Shown: positions 46,419-57,800 of the stretch, one piece after another
Numbering within the stretch: the stretch's first letter is position 1
Layout: each line of letters begins with the position of its first letter
From: Ryuthela nishihirai
Lineage: Eukaryota; Arthropoda; Arachnida; Araneae; Heptathelidae
Assembly (NCBI GenBank): GCA_038380435.1
Contig: JAWZYU010000010.1
Location: forward strand, 40,334,135 to 40,398,134
Direction of reading: 5' to 3'
DNA: 64,000 nucleotides
Program-made: the position numbers and the translations under genes
The notes under the pieces: generated by a model
Seen by the model: the letters and a program-made list of their open reading frames with translations, nothing else
The model's database searches: none
What the model was told of the DNA's origin: nothing

Positions 46419-46597
46419 TACGATTCAAAACACGTTTTCTCAAGTCTTCATGAAAGAATCAAGATTCTATCAAAAAAAAATATTTTCAACTTCTGACGCG
46501 ATAAAATGCTATTTATTTAAATGGTTTTCTTTCTTGTATGAATATTGATTGGATGATTGACTTGTACCTAGATGACGATCTGGTGTTTCTTTTTCAG

Positions 46598-46704
46598 GAT
46601 CTCGTACCGGATCTCCCATCGGATGGAGAACAGAGTGAACGTCAAAACGGTGAAGAAGTGTTGCCAAGGTTACGTCGAGAGTCCACACAGCGAGAGATGC
46701 ATCC
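46598..46704 (+). CDS. drpr: Draper/MEGF10-like exon 3: end of EMI domain
   Basis: This 107-bp exon has 35 whole codons. It begins ISYRISHRMENRVNV and carries KKCCQGYVES, the CC-x-GY signature that closes the EMI domain in this family, then ERCI. The acceptor tttctttttcag ends at 46597. The donor GTATGT at 46705 leaves a single C, which pairs with CA of exon 4 to give Pro in the expected C-x-P-x-C context. Exon 2 supplies AA, so the first codon is Lys. A palindromic MITE complex begins about 110 bp after the donor and another ends about 180 bp before the acceptor, so this exon sits in an island between transposon-derived hairpins. Confidence 0.94.
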
Positions 46705-46813
46705 GTATGTACAATGGCCACTCTCATTTCACGAATCCATCTATGGCTTATGACGGGGGGGAGGGAACTGTGGCACGAGCAGATCTTTTCAGCTGCACGC
46801 CTCCTGATGAGAA

Positions 46814-47064
46814 ATATTGAGCGTGTGCAGTTACCGTTCACCGCAAACTGGAGCGTGTGCAGTAACTGCACACGCTCTAGTTTGCTGTGAACGGTAACTG
46901 GAACGTGTACAGTTGCTGTACACGCTCCAGATATTTTTCCTGAATTCTGTAATCACGTGACACGAAGGTTGCCAGATCACTAATTTCTAAAAAAAATCGT
47001 TGCCAGATATTTTTTCTGAATTCTGTAATCAACCATGGTGTTCGGATACTTTTTTGAGCGACTG
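46814..47064. mobile_element. MITE variant with hairpin modules
   Basis: Left side holds GGAGCGTGTGCAGTAACTGC and GGAACGTGTACAGTTGC palindromes; the right half is a normal MITE arm ending GAGCGACTG at 47064 with TA after it. The left MITE terminus is missing. Confidence 0.85.
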
Positions 47065-47066
47065 TA

Positions 47067-47730
47067 GGTGTCATATTATTTTGATACTAGATCGTGTGGG
47101 CTCACTCACGGAAATATTGAGCGTGTGCAGTTACCGTTCACAACAAACTAGAGCGGTTGCGGTTAATGTTCACAGCACAATGGATCGTGTGAGCTCACAA
47201 AAACCTGGATCGTGTGGACCCACTCACAGAAATATTGAGCGTGTGCAGTTACCGTTCACAACAAACTAGAGCGGTTGCGGTTAATGTTCACAGCACAATG
47301 GATCGTGTGAGCTCACAAAAACCTGGATCGTGTGGACCCACTCACAGAAATATTGAGCGTGTGCAGTTACCGTTCACAGCAAACTGGAGCGGTTGCGGTT
47401 AATGTTCACAGCACATTGGATCGTGTGAGCTCACAAAAACCTGGATCGTGTTGGCCCACTCACAGAAATATTGAGCGTGTGCAGTTACCGTTCACAGCAA
47501 ACTAGAGCGGTTGCGGTTAATGTTCACAGCACATTGGATCGTGTGAGCTCGCACATTGGATCGTGTGATCTTGTGGACCCACTCACAGAAATATTGAGCG
47601 TGTGCAGTTACCGTTCACAGCAAACTGGAGCGTGTGCAGTAACTGCACACGCTCCAGTTTGCTGTGAACGGTAACTGGAGCGTGTGCAGTTGCTGCACAC
47701 GTTCCAGATATTTTTCTATTATCAGGAGGC
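47067..47730. repeat. 118-bp tandem repeats derived from the MITE modules
   Basis: The start GAAATATTGAGCGTGTGCAG recurs at 47111, 47229, 47347 and 47465 (spacing 118) and at 47588. Each unit also holds GAGCGGTTGCGGTTAATGTT and TGGATCGTGTGAGCTCAC. The array closes with the GGAGCGTGTGCAG palindromes. Confidence 0.92.
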
Positions 47731-47749
47731 TTGCTAATGGGGGAAACAT

Positions 47750-47900
47750 GTCAAATATTATTATTTCGGCAACATGTCACATATTATGTTTGAAATGTGA
47801 AATGTGCATTACACATTACACATTTCAAACATAATACATTTACACATTTCAAATATTACACATTTCAAACATAATATGTGGCACGTTGCCGAAAAAGGTT
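47750..47900. repeat. Foldback with internal copies
   Basis: TTCGGCAACATGTCACATAT ... at about 47766 pairs with the inverted ATATGTGGCACGTTGCCGAA at about 47877-47896. Between them ACACATTTCAAACATAAT recurs. Confidence 0.75.
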
Positions 47901-47927
47901 GGTTACTCTTGGTTTGTCATGTGACTT

Positions 47928-48196
47928 GGTTGACTCAGTCCGTAGCTCTCCTGACCCTTAATCTGTAGTTCCCAGGTTCGAGTCCCACTGCGTCAGTGTT
48001 GATATTTATCTCCGCCAAACCCCTCCCCCCCTCGATGACAAAGGGGACACCGATGGGATTGGACACCATGGTCGGATGGACGTTAAGGCTGGCTCTTCTG
48101 GGGGAGACTATACCTTGTGCACGTCACACTAGAGAATTTACGCCATTTAGCCCATTGTGTGCAAAAAATGCCGCTCAGAAGAAAAATAACCCAATG
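47928..48196 (+). mobile_element. Diverged SINE-A copy with internal deletions
   Basis: GACTCAGTCCGTAGCTCTCC, B box GGTTCGAGTCCC, GGGGACACCGATGGGATTGG and GCCGCTCAGAAG are present; the central block is mostly missing. Confidence 0.85.
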
Positions 48197-48447
48197 CTAA
48201 AAAAAAATATTTTTTTTTAATTAAAGCTTCATAATAAAACGCTTTGTACTAATATGCTCAAAAAAAACATAATTTGTTGGAAAAAATAAAAGTAAAATGT
48301 CGAATCACGTTCCTTTTTTTTTCGGTTCATTTCCAAAATTTATCGTACAATTCAAAATCGCATAATTGTCTTAAAGGCAATTAAAAAAAACTAGGTACAT
48401 CGACTCTCTCGAAAAGGGGCGGATAACGATTGAAAAAATAAAAGCCT

Positions 48448-48464
48448 CGCTCCCGGGTGGGCTC

Positions 48465-48501
<37 letters not shown>

Positions 48502-48521
48502 GCCGATTGCGCCACGGAAGC
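48448..48521 (-). tRNA. tRNA-Asn (GUU)
   Basis: The minus strand folds into a complete 74-nt cloverleaf. The acceptor stem GCTTCCG pairs with CGGGAGC, with one wobble. The A box (TGGCGCAATCGG) and B box (GGTTCGAGCC) are intact. The anticodon loop CTGTTAA in a CGG/CCG stem has anticodon GTT, decoding asparagine, and the discriminator base is G. There is no intron. A TTTT run lies about 8 nt past the 3' end and a longer T run just beyond it, suitable as Pol III terminator. Unlike the SINE heads in the window it has no SINE body. It lies inside intron 3 of the receptor gene, antisense to it. Confidence 0.93.
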
Positions 48522-49489
48522 TTACGAAGCAGGCCTCCTACTTTACAATTTCCGGCTGTAGCAAAGGGACTTCAAACAACGTTGGTTTTGCGAATTATCA
48601 GCTGTGGAATCTTCGGACAACAGAAATTACATGGCAACCAAACAATGTTTTTCGTGACTCGTTTCAAACTAATTTTTTTCAATTTATCGCTTATCCATCC
48701 GTCTGTAGATATTCACTTTTAAAGAAATATAAAAAAAAAATTCTTTTTTTGGTTAACTACTAATGAAATTTTTTACTCTTTGTTGTTTCTTCTAATTAGT
48801 CCGAATTTATACCAACAGGGAGCGCTAAAGTCGGGAAAAATGACCCACTTCTCAGTCCCTGAAAATTAGCATTGCACATTCTCTAGAGTTATTATGTTAT
48901 TCTTTTAATTTAAAACGCATTTTAGACTGATATTTTCTCTCATATATATTTTTTTAATTTCAATTAATTACAAATGTCGTGAAACCGAGATTATTACTTT
49001 CTATTATATCACGATGTTCTAAGTTCTGCCCTAGATTTCATAACCTCCCTATTTGGATGTCAAGTTCTTTTTGGTGATATCTTTCACCAAACAGGACAAA
49101 CAGTTCTTAAAAAAAAAAGATTTTAAGTATACGCTGTTCGGAGCCTTAAAACTGAAATCTAACAAAAATTTCAGAAGGATACTGAAGCTTAGCTGCTTTT
49201 GACAGCATGACCACTTTCGCTATGAAAAAGTCACGCTTTCTTCCTTCCCCACACACTTCGTTGACACCCAATACTCATCGGAGGGGCGCCCCCCCCCCCT
49301 TTTTAGGGCACCAAATTTGCAAGCAAATTAACGACCATATCTGTATAATGTTAACTCAAGCAGGTGTGACCTTTTTTAAACAGATGATTTTCAATTGCTT
49401 TTAAAGATGACATGAAATTTAGCTTAATTAATAATATATAACATCGGACTTGGAAAAAGAGGCTGCTGGTCCAAGCTCGCACTGGGTAG
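48522..49489. other. Intron 3, unassigned
   Basis: AT-rich. Nothing recognised beyond homopolymer runs. Confidence 0.5.
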
Positions 49490-49491
49490 TA

Positions 49492-49832
49492 CAGTCGCTC
49501 AAAAAAGTATCCGAACACTATGGTTGATTACAGAATTCAGAAAAAATATCTGGCAACGATTTTTTTAGAAATTAGTGCACTGGCAACCTTCGTGTCACGT
49601 GATTACAGAATTCTGGAAAAATATCTGGAGCGTGTACAGCAACTGTACACGCTCCAGTTACCGTTCACAGCAAACTGGAGCGTGTGCAGTTACTGCACAC
49701 GCTCAATATTTCTGTGAGTGGGCCCACACGATCCAGGTTTTTGCGAGCTCACACGATCCAATGTGCTGTGAACATTAACCGCAACCGCTCCAGTTTGCTG
49801 TGAACGGTAACTGCACACGCTCGATATTCATT
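49492..49832. mobile_element. MITE variant with hairpin modules
   Basis: Left end CAGTCGCTCAAAAAAGTATC with TA before it, half of the normal arm, then GGAGCGTGTACAGCAACTGT and GGAGCGTGTGCAGTTACTGC palindromes and a unit like those at 47.1-47.6 kb in reverse orientation. Confidence 0.87.
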
Positions 49833-49865
49833 GCATTATATATTCATACGCATTATATATATTAA

Positions 49866-50069
49866 AAAAAATATCCGAACACTATGGTTGCTTATGGAAT
49901 CCAGAAGAAATATCTGACAACGATTTTTTTAGAAATTAGTGATGTGGCAGCCTTCGTGTCACGTGACACGAAGGCTGCCAGATCACTAATTTCTAAAAAA
50001 ATCGTTGCCAGATATTTTTTCTGAATTCTGTAATCAACCATAGTGTTCGGATACTTTTTTGAGCGACTG
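49866..50069. mobile_element. Tc1/mariner-type palindromic MITE
   Basis: Left terminus truncated (starts AAAAAAATATCCGAACACTA), right end ...GAGCGACTG followed by TA. Foldback centre TCACGTGA. Confidence 0.88.
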
Positions 50070-50071
50070 TA

Positions 50072-51908
50072 GATATCCAAGCTCGCTCCTTCGATTAAAT
50101 CGGAATTATTATCTGAATTATTATACGATTAATAATAATCGGATAGTGTTTTTTAGTATTTAATTACTGATTACCTATTTTTTCATAATTTGAAAAAATA
50201 ATCAAATCCCCTCCGCCCCTAACGTATCTCCCTGTACCCCAAATTATGTCGATTTCGTTCCAACAATTTGTATTTATTCCAAGTTTCACTTTCAATGAAA
50301 AACCGTTCGGATGTAAGCCACACAAAACGCATCCTTCGTTGTGTGATTTCGCCGAATGTTCCCGATCGACGCACAACCTGGCAACTTCGCTTGTTGTCTT
50401 TTAGCAACATCTGTGAAACGCACAATGCAGCCCTTGCCTTAACACAGAGCAACATCGCATGTGTCAGACACAATTTCGTGCCACCTGTTGGAAATGACAT
50501 AGCCTTGATGATGACGACCTTGCTGGCAACCAAAATCGGGTTTCAATGCTATGTTAGGTATCCATGGTCAAAGCATTTAATGGGAAAAAGCATCGAATCG
50601 ACTGAAGAAAATGTTCCGAGAAAAGAAATTTCCGATACTAAAGGTCGATTTCTGTCTAGCTTTGTTTTCTTTCTGTCACGGAAAGCGCTGCAAGAATTTC
50701 CTACGTAGACGCAGTGGGGGGGGGGGGGCGCTTCTGTACCTGCTACCCGTGCGACTACACCAGACGGCATCTTTTCAGGATATCTCAGATCAGACTCTGA
50801 GAAAGAGGCTGCAGAGCAGAAGTTCGAGACGGGCGACAGATATCCAAATTCGCTACGTGGCGGTAAAAGCGTGCTGGTCTTGTTTAGATGTTTGAAACGA
50901 TTTTATTACTGAAAACTTAAGTTCAGCGTTAAAATTAGCATTTCATGCAAGTAATCGGCCATAATGGATTAGAATTTACAAGACTGACGCCGAGAGATTT
51001 TGTTTTTTGTGAAAAACAATATTTTGCACATAAATCATTAAAAGACAAAAAAAAACTGATCGTAAATTTAAAGAAAACTTAGTCTTTTGCAGCTAAAAGT
51101 GATTAAAAAAATTTACATATTTTCCATATGGAAAAAATAAATAGAGGTAAATATCGACAGATAAACTTGCTTTGGTTCATACGCGGGGTTTCAAACATTT
51201 GACAACGAAGCATATTTTTTAGCAACTCGTTTTATTAATGCTGTACATTGGTAATAAATGATAAAATGTGTTAAAAGTAGGAGGTCAGTTGAAACATTTA
51301 AAAACGCTAATGTTTTATTCCGATGTCTGGAAATGATTTAATTGTGTAAAATATAAATTAATACACTTTTATGAACGGCTAAATGCATTCTACTCTATTC
51401 ATTCACAGATAGGGGCGAGAGTGACCCCAGGCCCCCTCGCGACAACGAATGATAAAAATATTTTAAAAAAAGTTTTGGAGCATCTGATCGTAAAATAAAG
51501 TAAAAGTGGACAAAAAAAATGGAAAATGTTATAGAAAAATTGAGAAAAACAGCCTTGATGTTATAAAGAGAAATTTAATACCCTCCCGAGATTTCTAGTT
51601 CAAAGGATGAAAGCATGCACGTGATGAGACCCACAAAATACTTTTTGCCCCTGCGAATGTTAAAGGCGGTATTAACCACAGACAAGTTACTTACTCGATT
51701 CCGGAAGTTTTTATCTATACTTCTGAATGTTTTTTTTTTTTTTCGAAATGCACTGTATTCCTGATTTTTCTGAGTTTTTTTTTTTGGTGAGAAATATGTA
51801 ACCCTAATTTGGCATTATTTCCTTTCTTGCAAAGAGGAAATTAAAAATTAGAGTCATCACTTAATGAATACTTTTAGAGTATTTACACTTTTAATCTAAC
51901 AAAAGTTC
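50072..51908. other. Intron 3, unassigned, with unrecognised open frames
   Basis: The part 50200-50900 is GC-balanced and open for 146 codons on the + strand (50268-50708) and 104 on the minus strand (50219-50533). I recognise no domain and see no splice context, so no gene is called. 50900-51908 is AT-rich. Confidence 0.45.
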
Positions 51909-52376
51909 GTTTATTTATTTATTTATTTTTACACATAACAACCATGGTGATGTTAGGGCCAGGTCCTTCTACACCATGTTCAGTTAAAAACAATACAAAA
52001 AATATAAAGAAAAACAAGAGAATATTTTAAATATTATACATATCAAACATATTAGTTGTCTTTATTCAATGAAGTGTCATAGTTAATTAATTTAATAGTT
52101 TTATGCTTAATAGTAAAATAAATAAATAATAATTTAAAGTTTGAAAATAAAGCTCTGAGGAATAATGATATATTTAATATGTGCATACATATTACACGTA
52201 TTCTCTACCAAAGTCAGGCTGTGAAGGAACAAATTTCCGTTACAGAAAGTTAGAGTAGAAAGATTGAATTTAACTACTGTAACCATAGAAACTGAAATCT
52301 GATTGGTCGAGCTTTCCCATTGTTCAGGGGAAATCCGGTTATATCCTGATAAGCAAAGAAGTCTCGAGCAGGAAGT
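51909..52376 (-). mobile_element. Probable 3' end and tail of the minus-strand LINE
   Basis: On the minus strand this would be the 3' untranslated part, ending in a (TAAA)n tail (seen as TTTATTTATTTATTTATT at 51909). It is separated from the coding part at 53752-55440 by a later LINE insertion. The link is inferred from the target duplication. Confidence 0.55.
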
Positions 52377-52389
52377 TAATAAGAAAGTT

Positions 52390-53710
52390 TCCTAACCATC
52401 CCTTTTACAAAAACTTTAATAATAATCCCTTAATTAAAAATCTTCAAATTAGAATTACACATGAATTTTTTAATGTAAATTTAGGAAAATTATTAAAAGG
52501 AGACTTGCTAGATCTAATACCTGATTGGTGTTACGAAAAACCCGAAATGTTTAGTGAAATTCCTCTAATAACATCTAAAAAGAATATTCCACCTGAAGCA
52601 GCATTAAGAATTTTTTTAAATTTTCAATCAGAAAAATATAAAAATCAACATTTTTACAGATAGATCTGTACTACCAGATAGTGGATCCTCTACAGCTGCA
52701 TTTTTGTTCCTGAAGATAAATTTTCTACAGTTTTTAAATTACCTCAAAATACTTCAATAATACATGCAGAATTAATAGCAATAATAGAAACATTTAATTG
52801 GATTTTAAATAACTTAAATAATTGTAAAATTGCAGTTTTTGTGGACTCCAAAGGAGCCATACAAACATTACAACAAGAATTATACCAATCAGACTATAAT
52901 ATATACATTTGCAAACTATTAACACTTAATACATTTAACAAACAATTCAAAAATAATCAAATTGCAATTCAATGGATCCCTAGTCATATAGGGATCATTG
53001 AAAATGAATTTGTTGATGGATTAGCAAAAAATGCTCATAAACTTAACAAAATTAGCAAATGTTTCAATTTTTATAACACTATAAAAATATATTAAAAAAA
53101 TAGAATTTAAATTGACCGAACAATTCTTTCAAATTGAAGCATCATTAAAAAATAACAACTTTAGATACATTCTTTCAAAAAATATTAATTATATTCAAAA
53201 TCTACCATTTACAAGAAGACAATTAACTATCCTCTATAGACTTAGAACAAATACAGCAATGCTAAATCAAACAAAATTTTATCTTAAACTTTCAAACTCT
53301 CCAAACTGCAAAAATTGTAACGTACCCGAAACAATTAATCATATTTTACTTAACTGTATAAACAACACAACTCAAAGGAAAAAATTCTTTAAATCACTAG
53401 AGGAGCATGGGTTTCAGGAGATTAGAACTGATTTAATTTTGAACCAGAAAGATTTTGATTTTAAAATTAAAATTTATAAAATTTTATTTGAATTTCTAAT
53501 CTTTACAGATTTATGGAACAGAATCTAAAAAATAAATAATCAAATAAGTAAATAAACAAAAACCAAAAGAGTAAAATGAAAATTAACTAAAAAAGTATTA
53601 TAGTTAATTATTTTTAAAAAATGTATAATGAGAAAGCCTATATAAGGCTTTCTCGTTATACATTTTTTAATGTATAATGAGAACACCTCTCAAATATCTG
53701 TAACGTTGAA

Positions 53711-53738
<28 letters not shown>
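52390..53738 (+). pseudogene. 5'-truncated LINE insertion with RNase H and zinc-knuckle-like region
   Basis: Decayed frames encode AVFVDSKGAIQTLQQELY and QIAIQWIPSHIGIIENEFVD (RNase H-type catalytic region with Asp and the WIPSH-x-GI-x-x-NE motif), then LTILYRLRTNTAMLNQTKFY and CKNCNVPETINHILLNC. This order marks the end of ORF2 in I/Jockey-type non-LTR retrotransposons. A hairpin precedes a (TAAA)n tail. It is flanked by a perfect 13-bp duplication taataagaaagtt (52377-52389 and 53739-53751). The insertion is 5'-truncated and has stops. Confidence 0.9.
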
Positions 53739-53742
<4 letters not shown>

Positions 53743-53751
53743 AAGAAAGTT

Positions 53752-55445
53752 GTAGCTTGCATTTCTGACGTCATCTACTGGAAAATTCAACGTATCTTGT
53801 AAACTGATTTATTCGTAGTTGAGATAATTGCTGAAAATAAATTTTACGTTCTTTGTCATAATATGAACAGTTCAATAAAATATGTGAAATAGTTTCTTCA
53901 CAGTTACAGCAAATACAATTTGCACTATCTGATTTCTTTATCTTGTACAAGTAGCTGTTCAACTTTGCAGTACCAGTTCTCAATCTTAATATTTTGCAAA
54001 AATTCTTTCTAGACATTTTAATTTTTAGCAATGAACATATATTTTGATCAAGTTGATATCTAAAATGATGTTTAACAGAACTCTGAGCTTTAAAATAATT
54101 GTTGAGCTCTATTTTTTCTAATGACTTAAGATAATTTTTAATTTGTATATTATATATAGGAATATCAGTAGTGTCAGTTAAATTGATTGCATCTTTGGCA
54201 CATGAGTCAGCTAAAACATTTCCTTTAATTCCACAGTGACTAGGTAGCCAATGAATTTTAATAATTTTTCCTTTTTTATATAAATCATTACATAAATGTA
54301 ATATATCACAGATTGAACTAGGATATTTATTTTCCAAAATATTTTTTTCTATCGAATATAATATTTTAATATTGTATAATATTTTGATGAGTCAGGAAAA
54401 AAAGCTCCATCGGTATAAATAGCAGTAAAATCTTGATAGGAATTGTGAATATATGAATCACTTAAAGTTTTCAAAATAGAAATATCAGTATATTTTTTTG
54501 TGGATATGTGAGGAATATCATTGAAGATGGTTGGCAAATGATACATCCAAGTGGGTTCATTACTAATGATGTCGCCTTTATGATTTTTATCAAGAATATA
54601 ATTAAAAGCAGCATTTTCCTTCACAAAATTAATTGCAGGGTGAAAAAAAGTTTTCAGTTTTAAATAAATTGATTAGAAAATGATCATGGTGCTTGAGATG
54701 AAGTCTTGAAATAATATTAAGTAGTAAATATGGTGCCCTGATCTGGAAAGGTGAAAAAGAGGTTTCAGCAATTAAAGCTAGATTAGGAGAACTTTTCATC
54801 AGACCAAAAAGCGAATCTGTTGAATTTATTTTGAATTAGATTAAGTTTTTTTAATTTATTTTCAGCATCGCCGGCAATAAGTTCAATCCCAAATTCCATT
54901 TTTGGTCTAATTAAATTTAAGCTAAGTAGGGGAGGATCCCCAATTTGTGGAGGCAAGACATTTGACAAAGTTGAATAACTTATTACCAGTGATGCAGGCA
55001 TGATCTATTAGTTTGTTCCAATTTAATTTCGAGTTTATATAGACACCTAGAAATTTTTAAATATCAGTATTTGGCAGTATATTATTACTTATTTTAATAT
55101 CTAATTTAGGAATAGCAGATCTGGGCCTTACAAAAGGCATCACATAAGTTTTCTCAATATTTATTTTTAAATGTCATTTAAGACAATATAAGCGAATATT
55201 ATTGATGGCGGTTTGTAAATTTTCTCAATTTTATAAAAGTCTTTGTCCGAATTCCAAATAGAAATATCATCTGCATAAATAGAATAATTTATATTTTGTG
55301 GTATAGAGTCTGGTAAATCATAAAGATATAGGTTAAATAGAAGATATAGGTTATATAAAAATTCATCCTTGAACTACTCCAGATGCATATTTATATTTAT
55401 GAGAATAGGTCAGGTGCAGTATACCGTCTTTGGTGGATCTACCTT
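53752..55445 (-). pseudogene. Decayed non-LTR retrotransposon: RT thumb, RNase H, C-terminal domain
   Basis: The minus strand encodes RT-derived NLIRPKMEFGIELIAGDAEN and LIQNKFNRFAFWS, then IYTDGAFFPDSSKYYT and IKIHWLPSHCGIKGNVLAD (RNase H) and LRLRTGTAKLNSYLYKIKKS with CICCNCEETISHILLNC. Frameshifts and stops occur. It is related to, but clearly diverged from, the element inserted into its 3' part. Confidence 0.88.
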
Positions 55446-56096
55446 TACGAAGCAACAAAAGTTCGTTCAGATTTTTTTAATTTTTCATTTTTGGTAATGA
55501 CGAAGCGAAAAATTCTATCAAGAGTAAAACAAGACACGCCAATGCATCATCCTTAAGTGAGACCAGTCATTTTTCTAATGAGGAAATGTTAAGAATGTTC
55601 TTTCAAAACGTTTGAATTCTTTATTGAAGATTTTAATAATTAACTTATGTAATTATATGGAATACAATAAACTGGGAATTTTTTTTTCATTGTTGATTTT
55701 ATTTACATTTTTGAATACGGATGTAATTGTTATATTTTACTTATGTTACTTCAAAAGCAATTCGTCAGAAAATAATTCCCACATTCTTTTTGCAGATCAA
55801 AATTTCTTCTACAGCATTATTACTTGTGCAGAATTGTAGGTAGATCATCTAGGAACATAAACCTATTTTAATTTCCCATTGAACTGCCTTGCACCATTTC
55901 AGAACAAGAGCCTTCAATTTGAGAGGAGTTGTGAAGATCAGCTTCTCTGTCTTAAGCAGATGCCTGCTTGGCCCAATGACCAACTCTTCTGATGGGAATG
56001 GCATCGACTCGAAACACATTCTGCAATCGCTTGGGGATGTTTCCAACAATCTCCTTCGCAGACGTTAAAACGATACTGAAGCATTAACATCACATT
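55446..56096. other. Intron 3, unassigned
   Basis: Nothing recognised; short open frames without domains. Confidence 0.5.
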
Positions 56097-56106
56097 GCTT
56101 CGACCG

Positions 56107-56495
56107 GGGGGCGGGGGAGGCTCAGTCGGAAGCGCGCCAGGCTCGTAATCTGTAATTCCCAGGTTCGAGTCCCAGCTGGGTCAGCGTTGAGATTTATCTC
56201 CGCAAAATTCTCCGCCCTGCCCACGGTCAGTAGGGGACATCGGTGGGCTTGGAAAGGCCGCCGTCCGTCGGATGGGACGTTAAGCCGTGGCCCCGTGTGC
56301 GGGAGAGCCATACCCTGTGCACGTTAAAGAACACGCTGGATGGCCTTGACGGGAGGTTACCATCTGTCTCCCAACAGCTGTTCCAGTGGGTCCCCTCCCC
56401 CAACCTTCTCTGAGCCTTCGGGGTCCTTGTGACCTGGCTATTTAGCCCATGGTGTGCAAAAAAGTGCCGCTCAGAGGTAAAACAACCCACAACCC
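56107..56495 (+). mobile_element. SINE-A copy, full length
   Basis: Flanked by gcttcgaccg (56097-56106 and 56496-56505), a perfect 10-bp duplication. Confidence 0.95.
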
Positions 56496-56505
56496 GCTTC
56501 GACCG

Positions 56506-57239
56506 ATGTTCGAGAAGGCCGCCATGTTTGATTAATGCTACACCAGCGCCACCCGTAAGAAGACGAAGTACTTATGATAAGAAGAAAGGTGAGAAGGACT
56601 TACCTTTACACTGTACAAGTAAAAAATGCTGTAGAATGAATACTGATCTGTAAAAAAATTGGAGCATTTCATTCTGAGTGACTCTCGTACATTGTAAGAA
56701 TACTGGCAACAACTATTGGCTATCATGCTTCGAGAATATTCTGGAAAAAGAAATCCTTAAGCATTTTCTCATTGCATATGGAATATGTGTTTCATAAAAC
56801 GACTTTAAAACTCTCATCTATCAATGGAAAGGTAGATACATTATAAGGAAGATAAATACACTCGAAGAAAGATAAATGCATTAGAAAGAAATATACCTGA
56901 AAAGGAATGATAGAATAAAAAAGGAAACTTACTAAAAAACTGATAAAGAAATCGAAATCAAAAGCAGACTGAATTTTTAAGGAATAAAGGGAAGTTGGCT
57001 TTGGAAATGTGTAAAATTATGACAAAGGATTTAAGAAATCAGGTTGTGTGAAAAAAAAAGTTGTTCGAAATCAAAATGGAAGGAGAGAAATCTGTTGAAT
57101 CTTTCGTTTTAAAATTGAAATATCTGCAAGTAATATAATGTCCCTTTAGTTAAGATCATTTAGAATCATACTTAGTCATTAACAGAATGAAAATATTTAG
57201 AAAATGTTTATTAATGCGAATCTTTTCTCTTCCTGATAG
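56506..57239. other. Intron 3, end
   Basis: AT-rich, with near-repeats of GGAAGATAAATACACTCGAA at 56850-56900. Ends at the acceptor of exon 4. Confidence 0.5.
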
Positions 57240-57332
57240 CATTTTGTGCGAATGGCTGTCTCCATGGTGAGTGCATTGGCCCTTCTCAGTGTCAATGTCA
57301 GCCAGGATGGGGAGGAGTCTCTTGTAACACCA
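57240..57332 (+). CDS. drpr: Draper/MEGF10-like exon 4: first EGF repeat
   Basis: The 93-bp exon reads [19 protein letters not shown] followed by [11 protein letters not shown]. The spacing CxxxCxHGxCxxPxxCxCxPGWGGxxC is that of the first EGF repeat of Draper and MEGF10/11, directly after EMI. The acceptor ends at 57239 (ttcctgatag) and the donor GTAAGA is at 57333, leaving one A. Phase is 1 in and 1 out. Six cysteines are present for three disulfides. A 199-bp inverted duplication begins about 115 bp downstream of the donor. Confidence 0.94.
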
Positions 57333-57800
57333 GTAAGATAACGACTTTAAAACTCTTATCTTTTCTTTTAAATATTAGCAAATTACTATTATTAAGCATA
57401 TAACATTAAGTTTTCTGTTAAACTTTTAAGTATATTTGTATTGCTTTGTATCTTTGGTTAATTTCATCGTTTATAAACTGTTTATTAGTTTGGTTGTGTA
57501 AAAAACATTTCCTAAAGTTAAGGCAAATGTTCTGCAGGATTTGGAAGTCAGCTCTTTAGACCAATGATTTTAAACCTGGATTCCATAGGACACTATAAAA
57601 GATTCAGCACAATTTCCAAGTCGTTTGAAAAGTGTACCAAACACAGACTGAATAAGTGTACCGATATAGAATTTTCTAAAACTTCGCGCAAAAAACACTA
57701 AAAAAATGTTATTCTAGCAACATACAATCCATAATAATAAATTACAAATAGGATATACCCTAACGCAATTACACTTTTCTTTAAGGCATCTCATAGCATT

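Noticed and set aside
46538..46871. Open frames of 71-120 codons around exon 3 as separate genes
   Set aside because: Only the spliced 107-bp portion shows family motifs; the rest crosses a donor site and enters the MITE complex.
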